Part shown: positions 38,501-52,400 of the stretch, piece by piece
Layout: each line of letters opens with the position of its first letter
How positions within the stretch are numbered: position 1 is the stretch's first letter
Origin: Hydractinia symbiolongicarpus
Taxonomy: Eukaryota; Cnidaria; Hydrozoa; Anthoathecata; Hydractiniidae
Assembly: GCF_029227915.1 (NCBI RefSeq)
Contig: NC_079889.1
Location: 6,326,001-6,390,000, forward strand
DNA length: 64,000 bases
Reading direction: 5' to 3'
Program-made: the position numbers and the translations under genes
Notes under the pieces: generated by a model
The model's input: only the letters and a program-made list of their open reading frames with translations
Database searches by the model: none
Told to the model about the DNA's origin: nothing

Positions 38501-40222
38501 CTCAATGCACTACAACGTTCCAAGAGGTTTTCCTTAGCGCTGTGGCCTTAGAACACTTTTAACTACGTGCACAGTGCATTAAAGGCTGTAATATGGCCTT
38601 TTGCAGTCTAATAAAGGCTTCACACGTAAATCACGTGGTTTCACCTGCCTGCGCAGAATACCATTGAACTAGTTGTTTCAGTCTCAATGCGCTACAACGT
38701 CCCAAGTCATTTTCATTAGCGCCATGGCCTTACAACACTCTTAACTACGTTCACAGTCCTATAAAGGCTGCAATATAGCATTTTGCAGTCTAATAAAGGC
38801 CTCACACGTAGATCACGTGGTTCCATCTGCCTGCGCAGGTTACCATTGGACTAGTTGATTCAATCTCAATGCGCTACAACGTCCCAAGTCATTTTCATTA
38901 GCGCCGTCGACTTAGAACGCGCTTAACTACGTGCATAGTCCTATAAAGGCTGTAATATGGCCTTTTGCAGTCTAATAAAGGCCTCACACGTAGATCACGT
39001 GGTTCCATCAGCCTGCGCAGGTTACCATTGTACTATTTCTTCCAGTCTCAATGCACTACAACGTTCCAAGAGGTTTTCCTTAGCGCCATGGTTTTACAAC
39101 ACTCTTAACTACGTGCACAGTCCTATAAAGGCCGAAATATGGCCTTTTGCAGTCTAATAGAGGCCTCACACGTAAATCACGTGGTTCCATCTGCCTGCAA
39201 AGGTTACCATTTGACTATTCCTTCAAATCTCAATGCACTACAACGTTCCAAGAGGTTTTCCTTGGCGCCGTGGCCTTTCAACACTCTTAACTACGTGCAC
39301 AGTCCTATAAAGGCCGTAATATGGCCTTTTGCAGTCCAATAAAGGCCGCAGACGTAAATCACGTGGTTTCACCTGCCTGTGCAGGTTACCATTGGACTAT
39401 TCCTTCCAGTCTCAATGCGCTACAACGTCCCAAATGGTTCTCCTTAGCGCTGTGGCCTTAGAACACTCTTAACTACGTGCACAGTCCATCAAAGGCTGCC
39501 TTTTGCAGTCTAATAAAGGCTTCACAAATAAATCACGTGGTTTCACCTGCCTGCGCAGGTTACCGTTGGACTATTCCTTACAGTCTCAATGCACTACAAC
39601 GTTCCAAGAGGTTTTCCTTGGCGCTGTGGCCTTACAACACTCTTACCTACGTGCACAGTCCTATAAATGCCGTAATATGGCCTTTTGCAGTCCAAAAAAG
39701 GCCTCACACGTAGATCACGTGGTTCCATCTGCCTGCGCAGGTTACCATTGGACTAGTTGTTCCAGTCTCAATGCTCTACAACGTCCCAAGAGGTTTTCCT
39801 TAGCGCCATGGCCTTACAACACTCTTAACTACGTGCACAGTCCTATAAAGGCTGTAATATGGCCTTTTGCAGTCTAATAAAGGCTTCACAATTAAATCAC
39901 GTGGTTTCACCTGCCTGCGCAGGTTACCATTGGACTAGTTGTTCCAATCTCAATGCACTACAACGTCCCAAGTCATTTTTATTAGCGCCGTCGACTTAGA
40001 ACGCGCTTAACTACGTGCACAGTCCTATAAAGGCTGTAATATGGCCTTTTGCAGTCTAATAAAGGCCTCACACGTAGATCACGTGGTTCCATCTGCCTGC
40101 GCAGGTTACCATTGTACTATTTCTTCCAGTCTCAATGCGCTACAACGTCCCAAGTCATTTTCCTTAGCGCCATGGCCCTACAACACTCTTAACTGCGTGC
40201 ACAGTCCTATAAAGGCCGTAAT
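32587..40222 (+). repeat. Block R7: first copy of a ~7.6-kb segment repeated in tandem
   Basis: About 42 monomers. The copy in R8 is collinear at offset 8,355 (32587-33496), then 7,991 (33861-37864), then 8,173 (38047-40040). The first jump is two monomers lost in R8; the second is one monomer gained there (46038-46219). Over 35135-37500 against 43126-45491 I count about ten base differences in 2,366 bp. Private shared changes include gcgaattcagc (an EcoRI site near 35543 and 43534) and tatagcattttgcag. The entry unit 32587-32768 is itself a hybrid of the 10595 and 10777 types. Confidence 0.9.
39491..39503 (+). other. 8-bp deletion at monomer junction, copy 4
   Basis: Linked to the cttcacaaataaatc left half. 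The B/C-mixed right half in front of it reads gtcccaaatggttctcc here, against gtcccaagtggttctcc in the R8 counterpart. Confidence 0.9.
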
Positions 40223-40941
40223 ATGGCCTTTTGCAGTCCAAAAAAGGCCTCACACGTAGAACACGTGGTTCCATCTGCCTGCGCAGGTTACCATTGGACT
40301 AGTTGTTCCAGTCTCAATGCTCTACAACGTCCCAAGTCATTTTCACTAGCGCCGTCGACTTAGAACGCTCTTAACTACGTGCACAGTCCTATAAAGGCTG
40401 TAATATGGCCTTTTGCAGTCTAATAAAGGCCTCACACGTAAATCACGTGGCTCCATCTGCCTGCGCAGGTTACCATTGGACTATTCTTTCCTGTCTCAAT
40501 GCGCTACAACGTTCCAAGTGGTTCTCCTTAGCGCTGTGGCCTTAGAACGCTCTTAACTATGTGCACAGTCATATAAAGGTTGTAACATGGCCTTTTGCAG
40601 TCTAATAAAGGCCTCATACGTAAATCACGTGGTTCCATCTGCCTGTGCAGGTTACCATTGGACTATTTCTTCCAGTCTCAATGCAATACAACGTTCCAAG
40701 AGGTTTTACTTAGCGCCGTGGCCTTAGAACACTCTTAACTACGTGCACAGTCCATCAAAGGCTGCCTTTTGCAGTCTAATAAAGGCTTCACACGTAGATC
40801 ACGTGTTTCCATCTGCTTGCGAGGTCACCATTGTACTATTCCATCCAGTCTCAATGCAATACAACGTTCCAAGAGGTTTTACTTAGCGCCGTTGCTCTAG
40901 AACACTCTTAACTACGTTCACAGTCCTATAAAGGCTGTAAT
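40223..40941 (+). repeat. Four-monomer R2-type spacer between R7 and R8
   Basis: This stretch matches about 6240-6950, including gtccaaaaaagg with gtagaacacg, cgtggctcc with cctgtctc, gcctcatacg, and the 8-bp-deletion unit. It ends in a hybrid unit whose right end (gttgctctagaacactc) belongs to the unit before atggacttttgcag, where R8 begins. It marks the edge of the large duplication. Confidence 0.75.
40757..40769 (+). other. 8-bp deletion at monomer junction, copy 5
   Basis: Belongs to the gtagatcacgtgtttcc group, with the linked 1-bp deletion gcttgcgaggtc near 40821. The third member of that group, after 6774 and 30946. Confidence 0.9.
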
Positions 40942-43900
40942 ATGGACTTTTGCAGTCTAATAAAGGCCTCACACCTAGATCACGTGGTTCCATCTGCCTG
41001 CGCAGGTTACCATTGTACTATTTCTTCCAGTCTCAATGCGCTACAACGTCCCAAGTCATTTTCCTTAGCGCCATGGCCTTACAACACTCTTAACTGCGTG
41101 CACAGTCCTATAAAGGCCGTAATATGGCCTTTTGCAGTCTCATAAAGGCTTCACACGTAAATCACGTGGTTTCACCTGCCTGCGCAGGTTACCAATGTAC
41201 TATTCCTTCAAATGTCAATGCACTACAACGTTCCAAGAGGTTTTCCTTGGCGCCGTGGCCTTACAACACTCTTAACTACGTTCACAGTCCTATAAAGGCC
41301 GTAATATGGCCTTTTGCAGTCCAATAAAGGCCGCAGACGTAAATCACGCGGTTTCATCTACCTGCGCAGGTTACCATTGGACTAGTTGTTCCAGTTTCAA
41401 TGCTCTACAACGTCCCAAGTCATTTTCATTAGCGCTGTTGACTTAGAACGCGCTTAACTACGTGCACAGTCCTATAAAGGCTGTAATATGGCCTTCTGCA
41501 GTCTAATAGAGGCCTCACACGTAATTCAGGTGGTTCCATCTGCCTGCGCAGCTTACCATTGGACTATTCCTTCCAGTCTCAATGCGCTACAACGTTCCAA
41601 GTGGTTCTCCTTATCGCTGTGGCCTTAGAACACTCTTAACTACGTGCACAGTCCATTAAAGGCTGTAACATGGCCTTTTGCAGTCTAATAAAGGCTTCAC
41701 ACGTAAATCACACGGTTTCAGCTGCCTGCGCAGGTTACCATTGGACTAGTTGTTCCAGTCTCAATGCACTACAACGTTCCAAGGGGTTTTCCTTAGCGCC
41801 ATGGCCTTACAACACTTTTAACTACGTGCACAGTCCTATAAAGGCCGTAATATGGCCTTTTGCAGTCTAATAAAGGCTTCACACGTAAATCACGTGGTTT
41901 CACCTGCCTGCGAAGGTTACCATTGGATTATTCCTTCCAGTCTCAATGCGCTACAACGTCCCAAGTCATTTTCATTAGCGACGTCGCCTTAGAACGCTCC
42001 TAACTACGTGCACAGTCCTATAAAGGCTGTAATATGGCCTTTTGCAGTCTAATAAAGGCCTCACACGTAAATCACGTGGTTCCATCTGCCTGCAAAGGTT
42101 ACCATTGGACTAGTTGTTCCAGAGTCAATGCACTACAACGTTCCAAGAGGTTTTCCTTAGCGCCATGGCCTTACAACACTCTTAACTACGTGCACAGTCC
42201 TATAAAGGCCGTAATATGGCCTTTTGCAGTCTAATAAAGGCTTCACACGTAAATCACGTGGTTTCACCTGCCTGCGCAGCTTACCATTGGACTAGTCGTT
42301 CCAGTCTCAATGCGCTACAACTTCCCAAGTCATTTTCATTAGCGCCGTCGCCTTAGAACGCTCTTAACTACGTGCACAGTCCTATAAAGGCTGTAATATG
42401 GCCTTTTGCAGTCTAATAAAGGCCTCACAATTAAATCACGTGGTTTCACCTGCCTGCGCAGGTTACCGTTGAATTATTCCTTACAGTCTCAATGCACTAC
42501 AACGTTCCAATAGGTTTTCCTTGGCGCTGTGGCTTTACAACACTCTTAACTACGTGCACAGTCCTATAAAGGCCGTAATATGGCCTTTTGCATTCCAATA
42601 AAGGCCGCAGACGTAAATCGCCAGGTTTCAGCTGCCTGCGCAGGTTACCATTGGACTAGTTGTTCCAGTCTCAATGCACTACAACGTTCCAAGAGGTTTT
42701 CCTTAGCGCCATGGCCTTACAACACTCTTAACTACGTGCACAGTCCTATAAAGGCTGTAATATGGCCTTTTGCAGTCTAATAAAGGCTTCACAATTAAAT
42801 CACGTGGTTTCACCTGCCTGCGCAGGTTACCATTGGACTAGTTGTTCCAATCTCAATGCACTACAACGTCCCAAGTCATTTTTATTAGCGCCGTCGACTT
42901 AGAACGCGCTTAACTACGTGCACAGTCCTATAAAGGCTGTAATATGGCCTTTTGCAGTCTAATAAAGGCCTCACACGTAGATCACGTGGTTCCATCTGCC
43001 TGGGCAGGTTACCATTGTACTATTTCTTCCAGTCTCAATGCGCTACAACGTCCCAAGTCATTTTCCTTAGCGCCATGGCCCTACAACACTCTTAACTGCG
43101 TGCACAGTCCTATAAAGGCCGTAATATGGCCTTTTGCAGTCTAATAAAGGCTTCACACGTAAATCACGTGGTTTCACCTGCCTGCGCAGGTTACCAATGT
43201 ACTATTCCTTCAAATGTCAATGCACTACAACGTTCCAAGAGGTTTTCCTTGGCGCCGTGGCCTTACAACACTCTTAACTACGTTCACAGTCCTATAAAGG
43301 CTGTAATATGGCCTTTTGCAGTCTAATAAAGGCTTCACAATTATATCACGTGGTTTCACCTGCCTGCGCAGGTTACCATTGGACTATTCCTTTCAGTCTC
43401 AATGCACTACAACGTTCCAAGAGGTTTTCCTTAGCGCTGTGGCCTGACAACACTCTTAACTACGTGCACAGTCCTATAAAGGCCGTAATATGGTCTTTTG
43501 CAGTCCAATAAATGCCGCAGACGTAAATCACGCGAATTCAGCTGCCTGCGCAGGTTACCATTGTACTAGTCGTTCCAGTCTCAATGCGCTACAACGTCCC
43601 AAGTCGTTTTCATTAGCGCCGTTGCTCTAGAACACTCTTAACTACGTTCACAGTCCTATAAATGCTGTAATATGGACTTTTGCAGTCTAATAAAGGCCTC
43701 ACACCTAGATCACGTGGTTCCATCTGCCTGCGCACGCTACCATTGGACTAGTTGTTCCAATCTCAATGCACTACAACGTCCTAAGTCATTTTCATTAGCG
43801 CCGTCGACTTAGAACGCGCTTAACTACGTGCACAGTCCTATAAAGGCTGTAATATGGCCTTTTGCAGTCTAATAAAGGCCTCACACGTAGATCACGTGGT

Positions 43901-46900
43901 TCCATCTGCCTGCGTAGGTTACCATTGTACTATTTCATCCAGTCTCAATGCGCTACAACGTCCCAAGTCATTTTCCTTAGCGCCATGGCCTTACAACACT
44001 CTTAACTGCGTGCACAGTCCTATAAAGGCCGTAATATGGCCTTTTGCAGTCTAATAAAGGCTTCACACGTAAATCACGTGGTTTCACCTGCCTGCGCAGG
44101 TTACCAATGTACTATTCCTTCAAATGTCAATGCACTACAACGTTCCAAGAGGTTTTCCTTGGCGCCGTGGCCTTACAACACTCTTAACTACGTTCACAGT
44201 CCTATAAAGGCCGTAATATGGCCTTTTGCAGTCCAATAAAGGCCGCAGACGTAAATCACGCGGTTTCATCTACCTGCGCAGGTTACCATTGGACTAGTTG
44301 TTCCAGTTTCAATGCTCTACAACGTCCCAAGTCATTTTCATTAGCGCTGTTGACTTAGAACGCGCTTAACTACGTGCACAGTCCTATAAAGGCTGTAATA
44401 TGGCCTTCTGCAGTCTAATAGAGGCCTCACACGTAATTCAGGTGGTTCCATCTGCCTGCGCAGCTTACCATTGGACTATTCCTTCCAGTCTCAATGCGCT
44501 ACAACGTTCCAAGTGGTTCTCCTTATCGCTGTGGCCTTAGAACACTCTTAACTACGTGCACAGTCCATTAAAGGCTGTAACATGGCCTTTTGCAGTCTAA
44601 TAAAGGCTTCACACGTAAATCACGTGGTTTCACCTGCCTGCGCAGGTTACCATTGGACTAGTTGTTTCAGTCTCAATGCGTTACAACGTCCCAAGTCATT
44701 TTCATTAGCGCTGTGGCCTTAGAACGTTCTTAACTATGTGCACAGTCCTATAAAGACTGTAATATGGCCTTTTGCAGTCTAATAAAGGCCTCACAATTAA
44801 ATCACGTGGTTTCACCTGCCTGCGCAGGTTACTGTTGGACTATTCCTTACTGTCTCAATGCACTACAACGTTCCAAGAGGTTTTTCTTGGCGCTGTGGCC
44901 TTACAACACTCTTAACTACGTGCACAGTCCTATAAAAGCCGTAATATGGCCTTTTACAGTCCAATAAAGGCCGCAGACGTAAATCACACGGTTTCAGCTG
45001 CCTGCGCAGGTTACCATTGTACTAGTTGTTCCAGTCTCAATGCACTACAACGTTCCAAGGGGTTTTCCTTAGCGCCATGGCCTTACAACACTCTTAACTA
45101 CGTGCACAGTCCTATAAAGGCCGTAATATGGCCTTTTGCAGTCTAATAAAGGCTTCACACGTAAATCACGTGGTTTCACCTGCCTGCGAAGGTTACCATT
45201 GGACTATTCCTTCCAGTCTCATTGCACTACAACGGTTCAAGAGGTTTTCCTTAGCGCCATAGTCTTACAACACTCTTAACTACGTGCACAGTCCTATAGA
45301 GGCCGTAATATGGCCTTTTGCAGTCTAATAAAGGCTTCACACGTAAATCACGTGGTTTCACCTGCCTGCGAAGGTTACCATTGGATTATTCCTTCCAGTC
45401 TCAATGCGCTACAACGTCCCAAGTCATTTTCATTAGCGACGTCGCCTTAGAACGCTCTTAACTACGTGCACAGTCCTATAAAAGCTGTAATATGGCCTTT
45501 TGCAGTCTAATAAAGGCCTCACACGTAAATCACGTGGTTCCATCTGCCTGCAAAGGTTACCATTGGACTAGTTGTTCCAGTCTCAATGCACTACAACGTT
45601 CCAAGAGGTTTTCCTTAGCGCCATGGCCTTACAACACTCTTAACTACGTGCACAGTCCTATAAAGGCCGTAATATGGCCTTTTGCAGTCTAATAAAGGCT
45701 TCACACGTAAATCACGTGGTTTCACCTGCCTGCGCAGCTTACCATTGGACTAGTTGTTCCAGTCTCAATGCGCTACAACTTCCCAAGTCATTTTCATTAG
45801 CGCCGTCGCCTTAGAACGCTCTTAACTACGTGCACAGTCCTATAAAGGCTGTAATATGGCCTTTTGCAGTCTAATAAAGGCCTCACAATTAAATCACGTG
45901 GTTTCACCTGCCTGCGCAGGTTACCGTTGGATTATTCCTTACAGTCTCAATGCACTACTACGTTCCAAGAGGTTTTCCTTAGCGCCATGGCCTTACAACA
46001 CTCTTAACTACGTGCTCAGTCCTATAAAGGCTGTAATATGGCCTTTTGCAGTCTAATAAAGGCTTCACAATTAAATCACGTGGTTTCACCTGCCTGCGCA
46101 GGTTACCATTGGACTATTCCTTTCAGTCTCAATGCACTACAACATTCCAAGAGGTTTTCCTTAGCGCTGTGGCCTGACAACACGCTTAACTACGTGCACA
46201 GTCCTATAAAGGCCGTAATATGGCCTTTTGCAGTCTAATAAAGGCCTCACACGTAAATCACGTGGTTTCACCTGCCTGTGCCGGTTACCATTGGACTAGT
46301 TGTTCCAGTCTCAATGCGCTACAACGTCCCAAGTCATTTTCATTAGCGACGTCGCCTTAGAACGCTCTTAACTACGTGCACAGTCCTATAAAGGCTGTAA
46401 TATGGCCTTTTGCAGTCTAATAAAGGCTTCACAATTATATCACGTGGTTTCACCTGCCTGCGCAGGTTACCATTGGACTATTCCTTTCAGTCTCAATGCA
46501 CTACAACGTTTCATGAGGTTTTTCTTAGCGCTGTGGCCTGACAACACTCTTAACTACGTTCACAGTCCTATACAGGCTGTAATATAGCCTTTTGCAGTCT
46601 AATAAAGGCCTCACACGTAAATCACGTGGTTCCATCTGGCTGCAAAGGTTACCATTGGACTATTCCTTCCAGTCTCTATGCGCTACAACGTTCCAAGTGG
46701 TTCTCTTTAGCGCTGTGGCCTTAGAACACTTTTAACTACGTGCACAGTGCATTAAAGGCTGTAATATGGCCTTTTGCAGTCTAATAAAGGCTTCACACGT
46801 AAATCACGTGGTTTCACCTGCCTGCGCAGAATACCATTGAACTAGTTGTTTCAGTCTCAATGCGCTACAACGTCCCAAGTCATTTTCATTAGCGCCATGG

Positions 46901-48395
46901 CCTTACAACACTCTTAACTACGTTCACAGTCCTATAAAGGCTGCAATATAGCATTTTGCAGTCTAATAAAGGCCTCACACGTAGATCACGTGGTTCCATC
47001 TGCCTGCGCAGGTTACCATTGGACTAGTTGTTTCAATCTCAATGCGCTACAACGTCCCAAGTCATTTTCATTAGCGCCGTCGACTTAGAACGCGCTTAAC
47101 TACGTGCACAGTCCTATAAAGGCTGTAATATGGCCTTTTGCAGTCTAATAAAGGCCTCACACGTAGATCACGTGGTTCCATCAGCCTGCGCAGGTTACCA
47201 TTGTACTATTTCTTCCAGTCTCAATGCACTACAACGTTCCAAGAGGTTTTCCTTAGCGCCATGGTTTTACAACACTCTTAACTACGTGCACAGTCCTATA
47301 AAGGCCGAAATATGGCCTTTTGCAGTCTAATAAAGGCCTCACACGTAAATCACGTGGTTCCATCTGCCTGCAAAGGTTACCATTTGACTATTCCTTCAAA
47401 TCTCAATGCACTACAACGTTCCAAGAGGTTTTCCTTGGCGCCGTGGCCTTTCAACACTCTTAACTACGTGCACAGTCCTATAAAGGCCGTAATATGGCCT
47501 TTTGCAGTCCAATAAAGGCCGCAGACGTAAATCACGTGGTTTCACCTGCCTGTGCAGGTTACCATTGGACTATTCCTTCCAGTCTCAATGCGCTACAACG
47601 TCCCAAGTGGTTCTCCTTAGCGCTGTGGCCTTAGAACACTCTTAACTACGTGCACAGTCCATCAAAGGCTGCCTTTTGCAGTCTAATAAAGGCTTCACAA
47701 ATAAATCACGTGGTTTCACCTGCCTGCGCAGGTTACCGTTGGACTATTCCTTACAGTCTCAATGCACTACAACGTTCCAAGAGGTTTTCCTTGGCGCTGT
47801 GGCCTTACAACACTCTTACCTACGTGCACAGTCCTATAAATGCCGTAATATGGCCTTTTGCAGTCTAAAAAAGGCCTCACACGTAGATCACGTGGTTCCA
47901 TCTGCCTGCGCAGGTTACCATTGGACTAGTTGTTCCAGTCTCAATGCTCTACAACGTCCCAAGAGGTTTTCCTTAGCGCCATGGCCTTACAACACTCTTA
48001 ACTACGTGCACAGTCCTATAAAGGCTGTAATATGGCCTTTTGCAGTCTAATAAAGGCTTCACAATTAAATCACGTGGTTTCACCTGCCTGCGCAGGTTAC
48101 CATTGGACTAGTTGTTCCAATCTCAATGCACTACAACGTCCCAAGTCATTTTTATTAGCGCCGTCGACTTAGAACGCGCTTAACTACGTGCACAGTCCTA
48201 TAAAGGCTGTAATATGGCCTTTTGCAGTCCAATAAAGGCCGCAGACGTAGATCACGTGGTTCCATCTGCCTGCGCAGGTTACCATTGTACTATTTCTTCC
48301 AGTCTCAATGCGCTACAACGTCCCAAGTCATTTTCCTTAGCGCCATGGCCCTACAACACTCTTAACTGCGTGCACAGTCCTATAAAGGCCGTAAT
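40942..48395 (+). repeat. Block R8: second copy of R7
   Basis: Tandem partner of R7, about 41 monomers. The unit at 41670-41851 is a hybrid: it starts like 33315 and ends like 33679, and the switch falls inside the shared cacgtaaatcac. This removed two monomers. The units at 45856 and 46038 are together the products of an exchange that added one. Collinearity with R7 ends at 48213, where the unit takes a ccgcagacg left edge. Confidence 0.9.
47664..47676 (+). other. 8-bp deletion at monomer junction, copy 6
   Basis: Linked to the cttcacaaataaatc left half; counterpart of 39491-39503 at an offset of 8,173. Confidence 0.9.
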
Positions 48396-51300
48396 ATGGC
48401 CTTTTGCAGTCTAATAAAGGCTTCACACGTAAATCACGTGGTTTCACCTGCCTGCGCAGGTTACCAATGTACTATTCCTTCAAATGTCAATGCACTACAA
48501 CGTTCCAAGTGGTTTTCCTTGGCGCCGTGGCCTTACAACACTCTTAACTACGTTCACAGTCCTATAAAGGCTGTAATATGGCCTTTTGCAGTCTAATAAA
48601 GGCTTCACAATTATATCACGTGGTTTCACCTGCCTGTGCAGGTTACCATTGGACTATTCCTTTCAGTCTCAATGCACTACAACGTTCCAAGAGGTTTTCC
48701 TTAGCGCTGTGGCCTGACAACACTCTTAACTACGTGCACAGTCCTATAAAGGCCGTAATATGGTCTTTTGCAGTCCAATAAATGCCGCAGACGTAAATCA
48801 CGCGGATTCAGCTGCCTGCGCAGGTTACCATTGTACTAGTCGTTCCAGTCTCAATGCGCTACAACGTCCCAAGTCGTTTTCATTAGCGCCGTTGCTCTAG
48901 AACACTCTTAACTACGTTCACAGTCCTATAAATGCTGTAATATGGACTTTTGCAGTCTAATAAAGGCCTCACACCTAGATCACGTGGTTCCATCTGCCTG
49001 CGCACGCTACCATTGGACTAGTTGTTCCAATCTCAATGCACTACAACGTCCCAAGTCATTTTCATTAGCGCCGTCGACTTAGAACGCGCTTAACTACGTG
49101 CACAGTCCTATAAAGGCTGTAATATGGCCTTTTGCAGTCTAATAAAGGCCTCACACGTAGATCACGTGGTTCCATCTGCCTGCGCAGGTTACCATTGGAC
49201 TAGTTGTTCCAATCTCAATGCACTACAACGTCCCAAGTCATTTTCATTAGCGCCGTCGACTTAGAACGCGCTTAACTACGTGCACAGTCCTATAAAGGCT
49301 GTAATATGGCCTTCTGCAGTCTAATAGAGGCCTCACACGTAATTCAGGTGGTTCCATCTGCCTGCGCAGCTTACCATTGGACTATTCCTTCCAGTCTCAA
49401 TGCGCTACAACGTTCCAAGTGGTTCTCCTTATCGCTGTGGCCTTAGAACACTCTTAACTACGTGCACAGTCCATTAAAGGCTGTAACATGGCCTTTTGCA
49501 GTCTAATAAAGGCTTCACACGTAAATCACGTGGTTTCACCTGCCTGCGCAGGTTACCATTGGACTAGTTGTTTCAGTCTCAATGCGTTACAACGTCCCAA
49601 GTCATTTTCATTAGCGCTGTGGCCTTAGAACGTTCTTAACTATGTGCACAGTCCTATAAAGACTGTAATATGGCCTTTTGCAGTCTAATAAAGGCCTCAC
49701 AATTAAATCACGTGGTTTCACCTGCCTGCGCAGGTTACTGTTGGACTATTCCTTACTGTCTCAATGCACTACAACGTTCCAAGAGGTTTTTCTTGGCGCT
49801 GTGGCCTTACAACACTCTTAACTACGTGCACAGTCCTATAAAGGCCGTAATATGGCCTTTTACAGTCCAATAAAGGCCGCAGACGTAAATCACACGGTTT
49901 CAGCTGCCTGCGCAGGTTACCATTGGACTAGTTGTTCCAGTCTCAATGCACTACAACGTTCCAAGGGGTTTTCCTTAGCGCCATGGCCTTACAACACTCT
50001 TAACTACGTGCACAGTCCTATAAAGGCCGTAATATGGCCTTTTGCAGTCTAATAAAGGCTTCACACGTAAATCACATGGTTTCACCTGCCTGCAAAGGTT
50101 ACCATTGGACTATTCCTTCCAGTCTCAATGCACTACAACGGTCCAAGAGGTTTTCCTTAGCGCCATAGTCTTACAACACTCTTAACTACGTGCACAGTCC
50201 TATAGAGGCCGTAATATGGCCTTTTGCAGTCTAATAAAGGCTTCACACGTAAATCACGTGGTTTCACCTGCCTGCGAAGGTTACCATTGGATTATTCCTT
50301 CCAGTCTCAATGCGCTACAACGTCCCAAGGCATTTTCATTAGCGACGTCGCCTTAGAACGCTCTTAACTACGTGCACAGTCCTATAAAGGCTGTAATATG
50401 GCCTTTTGCAGTCTAATAAAGGCCTCACACGTAAATCACGTGGTTTCACCTGCCTGCGCAGCTTACCATTGGACTAGTCGTTCCAGTCTCAATGCGCTAC
50501 AACTTCCCAAGTCATTTTCATTAGCGCCGTCGCCTTAGAACGCTCTTAACTACGTGCACAGTCCTATAAAGGCTGTAATATGGCCTTTTGCAGTCTAATA
50601 AAGGCCTCACAATTAAATCACGTGGTTTCACCTGCCTGCGCAGGTTACCGTTGGATTATTCCTTTCAGTCTCAATGCACTACAACGTTCCAAGAGGTTTT
50701 CCTTAGCGCCATGGCCTTACAACACTCTTAACTACGTGCACAGTCCTATAAAGGCCGTAATATGGCCTTTTGCAGTCTAATAAAGACCTCACACGTAAAT
50801 CACGTGGTTTCACCTGCCTGTGCCGGTTACCATTGGACTAGTTGTTCCAGTCTCAATGCGCTACAACGACCCAAGTCATTTTCATTAGCGACGTCGCCTT
50901 AGAACGCTCTTAACTACGTGCACAGTCCTATAAAGGCTGTAATATGGCCTTTTGCAGTCTAATAAAGGCTTCACAATTATATCACGTGGTTTCACCTGCC
51001 TGCGCAGGTTACCATTGGACTATTCCTTTCAGTCTCAATGCACTACAACGTTTCATGAGGTTTTTCTTAGCGCTGTGGCCTGACAACACTCTTAACTACG
51101 TTCACAGTCCTATACAGGCTGTAATATGGCCTTTTGCAGTCTAATAAAGGCCTCACACGTAAATCACGTGGTTCCATCTGGCTGCAAAGGTTACCATTGG
51201 ACTATTCCTTCCAGTCTCTATGCGCTACAACGTTCCAAGTGGTTCTCTTTAGCGCTGTGGCCTTAGAACACTTTTAACTACGTGCACGGTGCATTAAAGG

Positions 51301-52217
51301 CTGTAATATGGCCTTTTGCAGTCTAATAAAGGCTTCACACGTAAATCACGTGGTTTCACCTGCCTGCGCAGAATACCATTGAACTAGTTGTTTCAGTCTC
51401 AATGCGCTACAACGTCCCAAGTCATTTTCATTAGCGCCATGGCCTTACAACACTCTTAACTACGTTCACAGTCCTATAAAGGCTGCAATATAGCATTTTG
51501 CAGTCTAATAAAGGCCTCACACGTAGATCACGTGGTTCCATCTGCCTGCGCAGGTTACCATTGGACTAGTTGTTTCAATCTCAATGCGCTACAACGTCCC
51601 AAGTCAATTTCATTAGCGCCGTCGACTTAGAACGCGCTTAACTACGTGCACAGTCCTATAAAGGCTGTAATATGGCCTTTTGCAGTCTAATAAAGGCCTC
51701 ACACGTAGATCACGTGGTTCCATCAGCCTGCGCAGGTTACCATTGTACTATTTCTTCCAGTCTCAATGCACTACAACGTTCCAAGAGGTTTTCCTTAGCG
51801 CCATGGTTTTACAACACTCTTAACTACGTGCACAGTCCTATAAAGGCCGAAATATGGCCTTTTGCAGTCTAATAAAGGCCTCACACGTAAATCACGTGGT
51901 TCCATCTGCCTGCAAAGGTTACCATTTGACTATTCCTTTAAATCTCAATGCACTACAACGTTCCAAGAGGTTTTCCTTGGCGCCGTGGCCTTTCAACACT
52001 CTTAACTACGTGCACAGTCCTATAAAGGCCGTAATATGGCCTTTTGCAGTCCAATAAAGGCCACAGACGTAAATCACGTGGTTTCACCTGCCTGTGCAGG
52101 TTACCATTGGACTATTCCTTCCAGTCTCAATGCGCTACAACGTCCCAAGTCGTTTTCATTAGCGCCGTTGCTCTAGAACACTCTTAACTACGTTCACAGT
52201 CCTATAAAGGCTGTAAT
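48396..52217 (+). repeat. Block R9: partial third copy of the R7/R8 segment
   Basis: Collinear with R8 at offset 5,270 (48396-49123), then 4,906 (49306-50397), 4,724 (50580) and 4,542 (50762-52035). Offsets fall in whole-monomer steps. The unit 49124-49305 is a hybrid of a gtagatcacgtgg left half with a gactagttgttccaatctc middle and marks the first loss. Shared private variants with R8 include ttactgtctc, atggttttacaac and tcttttaactacg. Confidence 0.85.
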
Positions 52218-52387
52218 ATGGACTTTTGCAGTCTAATAAAGGCCTCACACGTAAATCACGTGGTTCCATCTGCCTGTGCAGGTTACCATTGGACTATTCC
52301 TTCCAGTCTCAATGCGCTACAACGTCCCAAGTGGTTCTCCTTAGCGCTGTGGCCTTAGAACACTCTTAACTACGTGCACAGTCCATC

Positions 52388-52400
52388 AAAGGCTGCCTTT
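52388..52400 (+). other. 8-bp deletion at monomer junction, copy 7
   Basis: Followed by cttcacaaataaatcacgtggttccatc, which is the aaataaatc start joined to a different continuation (ttccatc rather than tttcacc). Confidence 0.9.
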
